The translations under genes and the position numbers were made by a program. Positions 29,880 through 39,508 of a DNA stretch of 64,000 nt are shown piece by piece; positions within the stretch are counted from its first letter, which is position 1, and each line of letters starts with the position of its first letter. Origin of the DNA: Oceanobacillus salinisoli (GTDB taxonomy: Bacteria; Bacillota; Bacilli; Bacillales; Amphibacillaceae); contig NZ_WOFB01000011.1 in assembly GCF_009733865.1 (NCBI RefSeq), forward strand, positions 175,935 through 239,934, given 5' to 3'. The notes under the pieces were generated by a model. It had not been told where the DNA came from, did no database searches, and saw only the letters and a list, made by a program, of their open reading frames with translations.

Positions 29880-31259
29880 ATGACGAATCGGTATGCTGTT
29901 ATATTGGCAGCAGGGCAAGGAACGAGAATGAAATCAAAACTTTATAAAGTATTACATCCTGTAATGGGTCGACCAATGGTTCAGCATGTTATAGACCAAT
30001 TAAAGCCCTTACAGTTAGATGAAACAGTTACAATTGTGGGATTCGGAGCAGAAACTGTAAAAGAAACCCTTGGTAACCAAAGTAAATATGTCATTCAGGA
30101 AGAACAACTGGGAACAGGACATGCTGTACAACAAGCAGAAGAATTGCTAAAAAATAAAGAAGGAACGACAATTGTTGTTTGTGGTGATACACCTTTAATT
30201 ACAAATGAAACATTTGAGGCTCTTTTTAAGCATCATGAGAAAGAAGGGGCAAGTGCAACCATACTTACAGCACAGGCAGATGATCCAACTGGATATGGCA
30301 GAGTGATTCGTAACGAAGAAAATGAAGTGGAACGAATCGTTGAACATAAGGATGCGAATGAGACAGAACTCCAAGTTGCAGAAATCAATACTGGTACATA
30401 CTGTTTTGATAATCAGGCCCTTTTTTCAGCATTAAAAGAAGTTTCAAATGATAATGCACAAGGCGAGTATTATTTACCTGATGTTATTGAAATACTACGT
30501 GGGAAGCAGGAAAAAGTGACGGCCTTTATGACAGAGAATATTGAGGAAACGTTAGGTATAAATGATCGGGTTGCCTTAGCAAAAGCGGAGAAAATCTTTA
30601 AAAAACGCATTAATGAAAGGCATATGAGAAATGGAGTTTCGATTATAGACCCAGATAATACGTATATCCAATCTGAGGCTACTATTGAATCAGATGTTGT
30701 TATCCACCCAGGGTCAATCATTAAAGGGGCAACAATTATAAAGGAAAATGCAGAAATCGGTCCAAATAGCGAATTAGTAAATTGCGAAGTCGGAGAGGGT
30801 ACAATTATTAAACATAGTGTTGCAAGTGAAAGCAAGATAGGTGACCGTGTTCAAATTGGCCCATTTGCTCATATTCGCCCTGAATCTGTTGTAGGACATG
30901 GAGCAAAAGTTGGTAATTTTGTTGAAATTAAGAAGACCGTAATGGGAGAAGGGAGCAAGGCTTCCCATCTAAGTTATTTAGGTGATGCAAATGTTGGAAG
31001 CAATGTGAACGTTGGATGTGGTACAATAACAGTAAACTATGATGGTACAAATAAATATTTGACCACAATAGAAGACGATGCGTTTATAGGCTGTAACTCT
31101 AATCTAATAGCACCGGTAACCATTGGTAAAGGTTCATACGTTGCTGCAGGTTCCACAATAACAGAGGATGTACCGTCTGATGCTTTGTCCGTTGCAAGAG
31201 CAAGACAAACGAATAAAGAAGGCTATGTAACAAAATTTAAAAATAGAAAAAGAGATTAA
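29880..31259 (+). CDS. glmU: bifunctional UDP-GlcNAc pyrophosphorylase / glucosamine-1-P acetyltransferase
   Basis: Makes UDP-GlcNAc for peptidoglycan and teichoic acids. The 459-residue protein has the N-terminal nucleotidyltransferase signature [19 protein letters not shown] and a C-terminal left-handed beta-helix of hexapeptide repeats (about 250-440). TTGGAGGTTTCCTT precedes ATG. It is followed closely by prs, with which it forms the glmU-prs-ctc cluster. Confidence 0.97.
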   Translation: MTNRYAVILAAGQGTRMKSKLYKVLHPVMGRPMVQHVIDQLKPLQLDETVTIVGFGAETVKETLGNQSKYVIQEEQLGTGHAVQQAEELLKNKEGTTIVVCGDTPLITNETFEALFKHHEKEGASATILTAQADDPTGYGRVIRNEENEVERIVEHKDANETELQVAEINTGTYCFDNQALFSALKEVSNDNAQGEYYLPDVIEILRGKQEKVTAFMTENIEETLGINDRVALAKAEKIFKKRINERHMRNGVSIIDPDNTYIQSEATIESDVVIHPGSIIKGATIIKENAEIGPNSELVNCEVGEGTIIKHSVASESKIGDRVQIGPFAHIRPESVVGHGAKVGNFVEIKKTVMGEGSKASHLSYLGDANVGSNVNVGCGTITVNYDGTNKYLTTIEDDAFIGCNSNLIAPVTIGKGSYVAAGSTITEDVPSDALSVARARQTNKEGYVTKFKNRKRD

Positions 31260-31275
31260 CGGAGGGTTTAAATCC

Positions 31276-32229
31276 ATGTCATCAAGCTACAACGATTCAT
31301 CGTTGAAGGTGTTAACGCTAAATTCAAATCCTAAATTAGCAGAAGATATTGCCGAACATATTGGAGTAACTTTAGGAAAAAGTACGGTATCAAGATTCAG
31401 TGATGGAGAAATACAAATTAATATTGAAGAAAGTGTCCGAGGATGCGACGTGTATGTGATACAGTCAACAAGCGCTCCGGTTAATCAACATCTAATGGAA
31501 TTATTAATTATGATTGATGCACTAAAACGTGCTTCTGCAAAGTCCATTAATATTGTCATGCCATACTATGGTTATGCAAGACAGGATCGAAAGGCTCGTT
31601 CACGTGAGCCGATTGCTGCAAAATTAGTAGCGGATTTAATTACAACAGCAGGGGCAAATCGCGTCATTACGCTTGATTTACATGCACCACAAATCCAAGG
31701 TTTCTTTGATATTCCGATTGACCATTTGCAAGGGGTTCCTATTTTATCCAATTATATCGAATCAAAGGGATTAGAGGATTTGATTATCGTTTCACCTGAC
31801 CACGGGGGAGTTACCCGTGCCCGGAAAATGGCAGATCGTCTGAAAGCACCGATTGGAATTATTGATAAACGCAGACCTCGTCCAAACGTTGCGGAAGTCA
31901 TGAATATTATCGGAAACATTGAAGGAAGGACTGCGATTTTAGTCGATGATATTATTGATACAGCAGGGACTATCACATTAGCTGCCAATGCATTAATTGA
32001 GAATGGTGCAAAAGACGTGTATGCATGCTGTACGCATCCAGTATTATCAGGGCCGGCTATTGAACGAATTCAAAACTCTAAAATTAAAGAATTGGTTGTC
32101 ACGAATAGCATTCCACTTCCAGAAGAAAAAGAAATTGATAAAATAACAAAATTATCTGTCGCTCCACTTATTGGAGAAGCCATTATACGTGTTCATGAAT
32201 TAGAATCTGTAAGTATCCTTTTCGATTAA
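31276..32229 (+). CDS. prs: ribose-phosphate pyrophosphokinase
   Basis: Makes PRPP from ribose 5-phosphate and ATP. The 317-residue product has the ATP loop, [18 protein letters not shown] flexible segment and the PRPP-binding loop [24 protein letters not shown] precedes ATG, 16 bases after glmU. PRPP made here is the ligand of PurR and the substrate of Hpt, both encoded in this window. Confidence 0.97.
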   Translation: MSSSYNDSSLKVLTLNSNPKLAEDIAEHIGVTLGKSTVSRFSDGEIQINIEESVRGCDVYVIQSTSAPVNQHLMELLIMIDALKRASAKSINIVMPYYGYARQDRKARSREPIAAKLVADLITTAGANRVITLDLHAPQIQGFFDIPIDHLQGVPILSNYIESKGLEDLIIVSPDHGGVTRARKMADRLKAPIGIIDKRRPRPNVAEVMNIIGNIEGRTAILVDDIIDTAGTITLAANALIENGAKDVYACCTHPVLSGPAIERIQNSKIKELVVTNSIPLPEEKEIDKITKLSVAPLIGEAIIRVHELESVSILFD

Positions 32230-32233
32230 AAAT

Positions 32234-32259
32234 GTTTAGACTCGCTTAGTTAGGGGAAT
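32234..32259 (+). promoter_or_regulatory. putative SigB promoter of ctc
   Basis: GTTTAG, 14 bases, GGGAAT: five of six matches to each half of GTTTAA / GGGTAT. It lies 125 bases before the ctc ATG. B. subtilis ctc is a classic SigB-dependent stress gene. Confidence 0.5.
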
Positions 32260-32383
32260 AAATGTATTGACTATATGCTCCATTGAATACAAATTTTAAA
32301 AGAGTGTCTGATATTCATCTATATGAAGCAGTTTCATTTATCATTCATTTAAGGATTAGTAAATTTTTGGAGGGTGATATAAC

Positions 32384-32998
32384 ATGTCAGTATCATTAAA
32401 GGCTACAAAGCGAGAAGATCTAACACGTTCGCATACAAGGGTTCTTAGAGAAGATGGAAAAGTTCCAGGTGTCGTATATGGGAAAAATAAAGAGGCACAG
32501 ACGATTGCAGTAGATGCTATTGATTTAATTAAAGTAATTCGGGAGCAAGGGAAGAATGGAGTACTATCTTTGAATATTGATGCAGGTCAGACTGTAGAGG
32601 TTATGTTCCATGATTATCAGGTTGATCCTCTAAAAGACGATTTGGTTCATGTTGATTTCTACATAGTGAATATGTCAGAGGCAAGAGATGTTTCTGTTCC
32701 ATTGAGACTGGAAGGAGAATCATCCAAAGGTGTCCTGCAGCAGCCGCTATTCGAAGTTCAAGTACGTGCCAAACCAAATGATATACCAGAGGAAATCACG
32801 GTAGATGTATCTGCACTTGAAATAGGAGAAAGTATTACCATTTCCGATATACCGATTACTGGTAATTATGAAGTATTGGATGACCCGGAAACGACCGTAG
32901 CTACTGTATTAGCACCTGCTGCAGAGGTATCAGAAGAACATGCAGATGAAGTGGAAGAGGCAGAAAAAGCAGAAGATGATCAGGAAAAAGAAGAATAA
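32384..32998 (+). CDS. ctc: 50S ribosomal protein L25 / general stress protein Ctc
   Basis: Binds 5S rRNA. The 204-residue protein has an L25 N-domain (LKATKREDLTRSHTRVLREDGKVPGVVYG) and the TL5-type C-terminal beta domain, ending in an acidic tail of Glu and Asp. TTGGAGGGTGATATAAC precedes ATG. A SigB-like promoter lies in the prs-ctc gap. Confidence 0.95.
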   Translation: MSVSLKATKREDLTRSHTRVLREDGKVPGVVYGKNKEAQTIAVDAIDLIKVIREQGKNGVLSLNIDAGQTVEVMFHDYQVDPLKDDLVHVDFYIVNMSEARDVSVPLRLEGESSKGVLQQPLFEVQVRAKPNDIPEEITVDVSALEIGESITISDIPITGNYEVLDDPETTVATVLAPAAEVSEEHADEVEEAEKAEDDQEKEE

Positions 32999-33033
32999 GT
33001 TAAAATAAAGAATAAGTTAAAATAAAGAATAAG
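32994..33033 (+). repeat. 17-bp tandem repeat across the ctc stop
   Basis: The unit AATAAGTTAAAATAAAG occurs 2.35 times head to tail. The first copy contains the ctc stop codon. Confidence 0.9.
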
Positions 33034-33046
33034 AAAAGAAGAAATA

Positions 33047-33105
33047 ACAACAAAACCCTCCTTCAAGAAAACTCTGGCATCATTTCTTAAGGGAGGGATT
33101 GTTGT
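33047..33105. terminator. long hairpin after ctc
   Basis: ACAACAAAACCCTCCTT and AAGGGAGGGATTGTTGT pair with a bulge, with inner AAGAAA / TTTCTT. It probably ends the glmU-prs-ctc transcript, although a U-run is lacking directly after the stem. Confidence 0.6.
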
Positions 33106-33214
33106 ATTATCTTTTTTCGATACTATATAATGAGGTTATTCAATGATATTTAATTTAATGAGAGACTGTTTTCCAAAAGATAGATTGCTTTTTTAGAATA
33201 ATTTTATTCCGCAA

Positions 33215-33575
33215 TTTAATATAAGCTCCGGCCTAGGTGATTGCTTTGTTGATTTCCGATCCGGGCAGTCGCTTTCCGCGGGCACGGCTTCAGCCTCTTC
33301 GGAAGAAAACCACTTCCTGTTCAGGTCTAGACACGTGCTTTTCCCGTAGGAGTCGACTGCCCTCCTGCTCCAAACCAGTTTAATTGTGGTTAACTAGGAT
33401 AAGAATTGTAGCCAACTCTATGCAAGGAAGATAAAAGCACAAAACCAGCGGAGGAAATACACGGAGACTCCTGCGGGAACAGTGACCAGAGTGAGACCCC
33501 GCAGAACGTCAAATCGAGGAGGCTCACGGGTCGCCCTAAGGTGTGCGTAGTGTAATTTCCGTAGCGGTAAGTTAA
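33215..33575. repeat. repeat family R4, two adjacent copies before pth
   Basis: 33215-33365 holds GGGCAGTCGCTTTCCGCGGG, GGCACGGCTTCAGCC and CAGGTCTAGACACGTGC. 33420-33575 holds AGCGGAGGAAATACACGGAG, AGTGAGACCCCGC, CGAGGAGGCTCACGGG and CGCCCTAAGGTGTGCG, in opposite orientation to the copy at 44999. An antisense frame of 122 codons crossing here is a repeat artefact. Confidence 0.72.
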
Positions 33576-33681
33576 TGGTCCAATATTATTTAAAGTTAGT
33601 TTGCAGTTTATATCCATTATGTTACAACAAACTTTACGAAAAAAGCGTAAAGAAAAAAATAATAAAGGAAGCCGGGAAAAA

Positions 33682-34245
33682 ATGAAATGTATTGTGGGAT
33701 TAGGAAATCCGGGTAAGAAATATGAACAGACAAGACATAATGTAGGATTCATGGTCATTGACGAATTAGCCAGACGTTATAACTGGGATGTAAATAAGTC
33801 TAAATTCAAAGGGAATTTTGCCATCGAATATTTGGAAGGGGAAAAAGTCATTCTCCTAAAACCACAGACCTATATGAATCTTTCAGGTGAATCCATTCAG
33901 GCTGTAATGGGTTTTTATCATATTGATGTAGAAGATATCATAGTCATTTATGATGACCTGGATTTAACACCAGGCAAGATTCGGCTGCGTCAAAAAGGTG
34001 GCCACGGAGGTCATAATGGGGTTAGAAATACCATTGATCATTTAGGAACGAAAGACTTTAAACGGATCCGCATTGGTATCGGAAGACCTTCTTCCAACAT
34101 ACCAGTAATTGACTATGTTCTTGGCACTTTTCCAAAGGAAGTACAGGGAGAAATGCAGGATAGTATCAGTAAATCGGCTGATGCATGCGAATCTTGGCTT
34201 AAAGGTACACCGTTTTTAGAGGTCATGAATATGTATAATAATTAG
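33682..34245 (+). CDS. pth: peptidyl-tRNA hydrolase
   Basis: Recycles tRNA from dropped-off peptidyl-tRNA; known as SpoVC in B. subtilis. The 187-residue protein begins [20 protein letters not shown] with the catalytic His19, and has [27 protein letters not shown] at 33682 is chosen by homology; upstream AAAGGAAG is somewhat distant. The frame upstream of it is not conserved. Confidence 0.95.
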   Translation: MKCIVGLGNPGKKYEQTRHNVGFMVIDELARRYNWDVNKSKFKGNFAIEYLEGEKVILLKPQTYMNLSGESIQAVMGFYHIDVEDIIVIYDDLDLTPGKIRLRQKGGHGGHNGVRNTIDHLGTKDFKRIRIGIGRPSSNIPVIDYVLGTFPKEVQGEMQDSISKSADACESWLKGTPFLEVMNMYNN

Positions 34246-34312
34246 TATGTCCAGTTGGCCATTTGTCCATGCAGATAAAGACAATGGAAGTCTGCAAGTA
34301 TGTACGTACCAT

Positions 34313-34340
34313 GTATATTATATTGCTTTTCGGATAAACT
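34313..34340 (+). promoter_or_regulatory. putative SigF promoter of fin
   Basis: GTATA, 14 bases, GGATAAACT: one base shorter spacing and one mismatch from the SigF consensus. It lies 42 bases before the fin start. fin is a SigF target in B. subtilis. Confidence 0.55.
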
Positions 34341-34382
34341 TTTTAATAAGTTTGGAATTGAATATCTGAGGAGGAATATATT

Positions 34383-34613
34383 GTGTCCATTGTCTATAAA
34401 TGCAGACACTGCGGACAGGAGATAGGAAAGCTGGATAATCAGATTGTTGATACATCCACCTTAGGATTTAATCAACTATCCGTAAAGGAAAAGGAAGAAA
34501 TGATACAATATCGCGATGATGGCGATATTCATGTGCAAACGATATGCGAAAGTTGTGAGGAAACATTAGGACAGCATCCGCAATATCATGAATTAGATTT
34601 CTTTATACAATAG
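34383..34613 (+). CDS. fin: anti-SigF factor Fin
   Basis: Fin (YabK) binds SigF in the forespore and helps the switch to SigG. The 76-residue protein has zinc-type knuckles CRHC near the start and CESC in the second half, with the family sequence IGKLDNQIVDTSTLGFNQLS. The start is GTG after GAGGAGGAATATATT. Its position between pth and mfd is conserved. Confidence 0.92.
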   Translation: MSIVYKCRHCGQEIGKLDNQIVDTSTLGFNQLSVKEKEEMIQYRDDGDIHVQTICESCEETLGQHPQYHELDFFIQ

Positions 34614-34627
34614 GATACGCAAGAAAA

Positions 34628-34654
34628 GCTTTGGTAGAAGGCCAAAGCGTTTTT
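34628..34654 (+). terminator. fin terminator
   Basis: GCTTTGG / CCAAAGC stem with a seven-base loop and GTTTTT after it. Confidence 0.8.
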
Positions 34655-34686
34655 GCGCTTTGTAATGTAATAAGCGGGGGGTAACG

Positions 34687-37600
34687 ATGAAAGGGATTAA
34701 TCAGTATTTACAATCAAAAGAAGATATACAGTCTATTATCAATGGCATCACTAGCGGTATGAAGGAGCAGCTTGTAGCTGGTTTGTCCGGATCTGCTAGA
34801 AGTATGCTAGTTTCCGTCATTAATCAATCTATTACCAAACCTGTTTTATTGGTTACCCATCAACTTGTACATGCCCAGCAGCTGTACGATGATTTGGTGG
34901 AATTTGTCGGGGAGGACCATGTACATTTATACCCGGTTAATGAGTTAATTGCTTCTGAAATAGCATTTTCGAGTCCAGAACTTAGAAGTCAGCGGATTGA
35001 AGCATTAGCCGAATGGTCCAAAAATAAATCTGGAATTTTGTTAGCACCTGTTGCCGCATTAAAACGGATACTGCCCCCGCCAAGTTATTGGAGTAAGTAC
35101 CAATTAAAATTTACGTTAGGTGAGGAAATCGATATTGAGAAGCACCTTGCCTTTTTAATAGAAATGGGATATGAACGGGTATCCATGGTTACGACACCAG
35201 GTGAATTTAGCAAACGTGGTGGAATTATTGATATTTATCCAATTACAGAGGAAAATCCAATTCGAATGGAATTATTCGATGAAGAAATAGATTCTATTCG
35301 CTTTTTTGATGCAGAAACACAACGATCGTTATCCAAGCAAAATGAAGTGGTAGTGAAACCAGCATCGGAATTATTGCTTACGGATGAGGATGTTCTTTCC
35401 GCTGCAGGCCGGTTGGAAGATGCCCTAGCGGTTTCATTGAAGAAAATGAAGAAGTCGGAAACAAAAGAACATTTAATTGAGGTAATAGAAGAAGATATCG
35501 GCCGTTTAAAAAATCTAGAGCGTTTCCAAGAGATGTATAAGTATATTGGATTTATGTATGATGAGCCTGCTAGTTTATTAGATTACCTAACACAGGATGG
35601 AGTCGTCGTGCTTGATGAAATGAACAGAATTCAAGAGACGGCAGAAAATTTGGATACAGAAGAAGCAGAATGGTACAGCAGCTTATTGGAAGCCGGAAAA
35701 ATGGTTCAAAATAGTAGGTTTTCGTATGACTGGCAATCGGTGTTGGATTACATGACGCAGCAGCGATTGTATTTGTCTGTTTTTTTACGGCATATCCCTA
35801 ATACAAATCCGCAAAATATTATAAATCTTTCTTCGAGAGCGATGCAGGAGTTTCACGGCCAGATGCATTTGTTTAAAAATGAATTGATCCGCTGGGAAAA
35901 AGGGGATTTTTCGGTCGTTATTCTAGCACCAAACGAGAAGCGAGCTGAAAAGATTCATTCCATCTTCATGGATTATGATATGGAGGCAGTCGTCACGAAA
36001 GAATTACAGTTACCTGTAGACAAACCAACGATTGCAGTTGGGAATATAAGTAGCGGTATTGAACTTCCTATGCATAAATTGGTCATCGTCACGGAAAATG
36101 AGTTATTTAAAAAACGGGTAAAACGGCCAAGAAAACAGCAAAAGGTGTCGAATGCCGAGCGAATTAAAAGCTATCAGGAATTAAAAGTCGGGGACTATGT
36201 TGTCCATGCCAATCATGGAGTAGGGAAATATTTAGGCATTGAAACACTAAAATTAAATGATCTGCATAAAGACTTTATGCTTATTCGCTATTCCGGTGAC
36301 GATAAATTATATGTTCCAATTGACCAAATCGACTTAGTACAGAAATATGTTGGGTCAGAGGGGAAAGAGCCGAAACTATATAAATTAGGCGGGACAGAAT
36401 GGAAAAAGGTTAAACGGAAAGTCCAATCAAGTGTAGAAGATATTGCGGATGAATTAATTAGGCTTTACGCCGAACGAGAAGCAAGAAAAGGCTATGCATT
36501 CTCCGAAGATACGGAAATGCAGCGTGAATTTGAAGCTTCATTCCCATACCAGGAAACAGAAGATCAATTAAGGTGTATTGTGGAAATCAAAGAAGATATG
36601 GAAAAAGAACGCCCAATGGACCGCCTGCTATGTGGAGATGTTGGTTATGGGAAAACAGAAGTTGCCATCCGTGCTGCTTTTAAAGCGATTATGGATGGAA
36701 AACAGGTAGCCCTTTTAGTGCCAACTACAATATTGGCTCAACAGCATTATGAGACGATTCGTGAGAGATTTCAGGATTATCCAATAAATATTGGTTTATT
36801 AAGTAGGTTTAGAACAAAGAAACAGCAAACCGAAACCCTTCATGGAATTAAAAAGGGAACGATGGATATCGTAATCGGAACCCATCGTCTTTTGTCGAAG
36901 GATGTCCAATTTCGTGATTTAGGTCTGTTAATTGTAGACGAAGAACAACGCTTTGGGGTAAAACATAAGGAAAAAATAAAGAAAATGAAATCAAATGTCG
37001 ATGTTCTTACGTTAACAGCAACCCCGATTCCAAGGACATTGCATATGTCGATGCTTGGTGTACGGGATTTATCTGTTATCGAAACACCACCAGAGAATCG
37101 TTTTCCGATTCAAACGTATGTGATGGAATATAATCCAATCCTTGTAAGAGAGGCAATTGAGCGGGAAATGGCCCGTGGCGGCCAGGTTTTCTTCTTATAT
37201 AACCGAGTAGAAAATATTGATAAAGTGGCCCGGGACCTTGGTATGCTTGTCCCGGAAGCTAGGGTCGGTATAGCACATGGGAAGATGAGTGAAACCGAAC
37301 TGGAAAACGTTATTGTGAGCTTTCTGGAAGGGGAATTTGATGTACTGGTTAGTACGACCATTATTGAAACGGGTGTTGATATTCCGAATGTAAATACATT
37401 AATTGTGAGTAATGCTGATCGTATGGGATTAAGTCAGCTTTATCAGCTGCGCGGTCGTGTAGGACGTTCCAATCGGGTTGCATATGCGTACTTTACGTAT
37501 CAGAAAGATAAAGTATTAACCGAAGTAGCTGAAAAGAGACTTCAGGCGATAAAGGAATTTACAGAGTTAGGTTCCGGTTTTAAAATTGCCATGCGTGATT

Positions 37601-38208
37601 TGTCGATTCGAGGAGCGGGAAACTTATTAGGATCCCAGCAGCATGGATTTATTGATTCGGTTGGGTATGACATGTATTCACAAATGTTAAAAGAAGCAAT
37701 TGAAGCCCGAAAAGAAGGCAAAGAAGTAGAAGAAATTAGTCCATTTGAAACCGAATTAAATCTTAAATTGGATGCATATATACCTGATGAGTATATTAGA
37801 GACGAAAAACAAAAAATTGAGATTTATAAACATTTCCGTTCCCTGGAGTCAGATGAAGAAATAAATGAACTGAAAGAGGAATTAATTGACCGGTATGGTG
37901 ATTATCCAGTTGAAATAGAAAATTTATTTATTGTATCCTCACTGAAAATGTATGCCAAAAAGGACAAAGTGGAGTCGATCTCGGAAAAGCCGAATAAATT
38001 AGTCCTTCTTGTTGACGAAGGTCGAAGTCAGCAGATCGATGGGTCGAAATTGTTTGAGTTAGCCAATGAATTCGGGAGAAATGTGCAACTCGGGACGGAA
38101 AATAATAAATTGAAAATTTCGTTTAAATTCTCTAATAACAAGTCAGAACGCTATAAAACAGTGGAAGAATTCATAAAAAAATTAGCTGCAGTGGATAGAA
38201 ATGGCTAA
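34687..38208 (+). CDS. mfd: transcription-repair coupling factor
   Basis: Mfd pushes stalled RNA polymerase off damaged DNA and recruits UvrA. The 1173-residue protein has a UvrB-like N-terminal region, a CarD-like RNA-polymerase interaction domain beginning around GDYVVHANHGVGKYLGIE, RecG-type translocase motors with Walker A GDVGYGKTEVAIRA (K656) and DEEQ at 751-754, TATPIPRTLHMS, and the C-terminal TRCF domain. Length is as in B. subtilis (1177). A GGGGGG-containing ribosome-binding site precedes ATG. Confidence 0.97.
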   Translation: MKGINQYLQSKEDIQSIINGITSGMKEQLVAGLSGSARSMLVSVINQSITKPVLLVTHQLVHAQQLYDDLVEFVGEDHVHLYPVNELIASEIAFSSPELRSQRIEALAEWSKNKSGILLAPVAALKRILPPPSYWSKYQLKFTLGEEIDIEKHLAFLIEMGYERVSMVTTPGEFSKRGGIIDIYPITEENPIRMELFDEEIDSIRFFDAETQRSLSKQNEVVVKPASELLLTDEDVLSAAGRLEDALAVSLKKMKKSETKEHLIEVIEEDIGRLKNLERFQEMYKYIGFMYDEPASLLDYLTQDGVVVLDEMNRIQETAENLDTEEAEWYSSLLEAGKMVQNSRFSYDWQSVLDYMTQQRLYLSVFLRHIPNTNPQNIINLSSRAMQEFHGQMHLFKNELIRWEKGDFSVVILAPNEKRAEKIHSIFMDYDMEAVVTKELQLPVDKPTIAVGNISSGIELPMHKLVIVTENELFKKRVKRPRKQQKVSNAERIKSYQELKVGDYVVHANHGVGKYLGIETLKLNDLHKDFMLIRYSGDDKLYVPIDQIDLVQKYVGSEGKEPKLYKLGGTEWKKVKRKVQSSVEDIADELIRLYAEREARKGYAFSEDTEMQREFEASFPYQETEDQLRCIVEIKEDMEKERPMDRLLCGDVGYGKTEVAIRAAFKAIMDGKQVALLVPTTILAQQHYETIRERFQDYPINIGLLSRFRTKKQQTETLHGIKKGTMDIVIGTHRLLSKDVQFRDLGLLIVDEEQRFGVKHKEKIKKMKSNVDVLTLTATPIPRTLHMSMLGVRDLSVIETPPENRFPIQTYVMEYNPILVREAIEREMARGGQVFFLYNRVENIDKVARDLGMLVPEARVGIAHGKMSETELENVIVSFLEGEFDVLVSTTIIETGVDIPNVNTLIVSNADRMGLSQLYQLRGRVGRSNRVAYAYFTYQKDKVLTEVAEKRLQAIKEFTELGSGFKIAMRDLSIRGAGNLLGSQQHGFIDSVGYDMYSQMLKEAIEARKEGKEVEEISPFETELNLKLDAYIPDEYIRDEKQKIEIYKHFRSLESDEEINELKEELIDRYGDYPVEIENLFIVSSLKMYAKKDKVESISEKPNKLVLLVDEGRSQQIDGSKLFELANEFGRNVQLGTENNKLKISFKFSNNKSERYKTVEEFIKKLAAVDRNG

Positions 38209-38289
38209 AAAATTGGTAGGTTATGTATACTTCTTCCTGAGTTGTCTTATACTAAAAGCACACCTGGTGATTATTAGACATCCCGAGAA

Positions 38290-38395
38290 ATTTTTACACT
38301 TCAGGAAAGCATTATTATTGTTAAGAGGCTTTTCGGCGAAGTAAAGGTTGTGAAGTACTCAGTATCACTGGAACTGAGGTATTCGCTAAAGAAAT
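38290..38395 (+). repeat. highly diverged R2-like sequence between mfd and spoVT
   Basis: CACTTCAGGAAAG, GGCTTTTCGGCGAAGTAAAG and GTATTCGCTAAAGAAATAG keep the R2 order but the hairpin is lost. I see no other gene or clear promoter in 38209-38472. Confidence 0.45.
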
Positions 38396-38472
38396 AGTAA
38401 AAAAATATTGATTTTTTTACTAAGAAAAAGGCGGAAGCAAGTGTAATCATCATAGAAAGTGAGGATACTGAA

Positions 38473-39009
38473 ATGAAAGCTACAGGTATTGTACGTAGAA
38501 TTGATGATTTAGGAAGAGTGGTCATTCCTAAAGAAATCAGAAGAACTCTTCGTATACGTGAAGGTGACCCATTGGAGATTTTCGTCGACAGAGAAGGCGA
38601 AGTTATCTTGAAAAAATATTCACCGATTAATGAACTAGGACACTTTGCAAAAGAGTATGCTGAAGCACTTTTTGATTCACTCCATTTTCCAATTTTAATT
38701 TGTGACCGTGATGAAGTAATAGCGGTTGCAGGTGAATCAAAAAAAGATTACTTAAACAAAAATATTAGTTCAAAAATAACCCAAACAATTGAAAATCGCT
38801 CTACTGTATTTGAAACAGAAGCAAATACATTAGAGATTCTTGATGGAAATGAACTAGAAATTGATTCTTATTGCATTAGTCCAATTATTGCAAATGGAGA
38901 TCCGATTGGATGTGTGCTAATCTTTGCTAAAGATGGGAATAAGCTAACCAATGTGGAGCAAAAATCGGCAGAAACGGCATCAGGCTTTTTAGCGAAGCAA
39001 ATGGAGTAA
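38473..39009 (+). CDS. spoVT: stage V sporulation regulator SpoVT
   Basis: A forespore transcription factor that tunes SigG genes. The 178-residue protein has an AbrB-like N-terminal DNA-binding domain (MKATGIVRRIDDLGRVVIPKEIRRTLRI) and a C-terminal GAF domain (about 56-178). AAAGTGAGGATACTGAA precedes ATG. It is paralogous in its first 50 residues to abrB at 17.5 kb. I did not find a clear SigG promoter. Confidence 0.95.
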   Translation: MKATGIVRRIDDLGRVVIPKEIRRTLRIREGDPLEIFVDREGEVILKKYSPINELGHFAKEYAEALFDSLHFPILICDRDEVIAVAGESKKDYLNKNISSKITQTIENRSTVFETEANTLEILDGNELEIDSYCISPIIANGDPIGCVLIFAKDGNKLTNVEQKSAETASGFLAKQME

Positions 39010-39021
39010 AGTCGCATGATC

Positions 39022-39063
39022 ATAAGCAAAAATCAGCAATAAGTCTGATTTTTGCTTATTTTT
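39022..39063 (+). terminator. spoVT terminator
   Basis: ATAAGCAAAAATCAG / CTGATTTTTGCTTAT is a perfect 15-bp stem followed by TTTTT. Confidence 0.9.
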
Positions 39064-39065
39064 AA

Positions 39066-39187
39066 CACTTAGAGAAGTATAACATTTTAGTAAGAAGTGG
39101 ATTCGGTGCAACTAACAATATAAATGTTCAAAGTATTTTTAAAAATGGAGCATCCACTAAAAGGTGAGTGAATGTGGTTTTTCTAAA
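39066..39187 (+). repeat. repeat family R2, diverged copy after spoVT
   Basis: CACTTAGAGAAGTATAACAT, GTGGATTCGGTGC, AAATGTTCAAAGTAT and GGTTTTTCTAA follow the R2 order. It sits directly beside R1 copy C. Confidence 0.6.
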
Positions 39188-39204
39188 CTGTTATTTCCTT
39201 TAAG

Positions 39205-39349
39205 TGCGTGTTCAAATAGGAGGATGAAAAGGACCGAAAAGTTCGAGGCGGTGAAGATTTGAATAGCGGAACGTATGTAGTTAATACGTGAGCAACGTAG
39301 AAGGTCCTCTGTCGATGTGTCATTTTCACCGGACTTTTTGAACATCCTC
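39205..39349 (-). mobile_element. R1 MITE-like element, copy C (145 bp, inverted)
   Basis: TGCGTGTTCAAATAGGAGG at the left and CTTTTTGAACATCCTC at the right correspond to the ends of copies A and B read on the other strand. The flanking direct repeat here is TTTAAG (39199-39204 and 39350-39355), different from the CTAATA of copies A and B. Confidence 0.8.
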
Positions 39350-39508
39350 TTTAAGTTTTATCCACCCGAAAACTCCTAGTCGTCCATCATATCTATGCTA
39401 TAATGAGGTGGATATGATGAGAAAAGTGAAGGTACCTGTTGGTAAAAGTCTGGTGAGCCAATGCAACAGTAAAGGTGCTTGAATAGGACACCGAAAAGGA
39501 CGTTAGTA

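Noticed and set aside
33390..33758. 122-codon minus-strand frame
   Set aside because: It overlaps R4 and the start of pth on the other strand; not coding.
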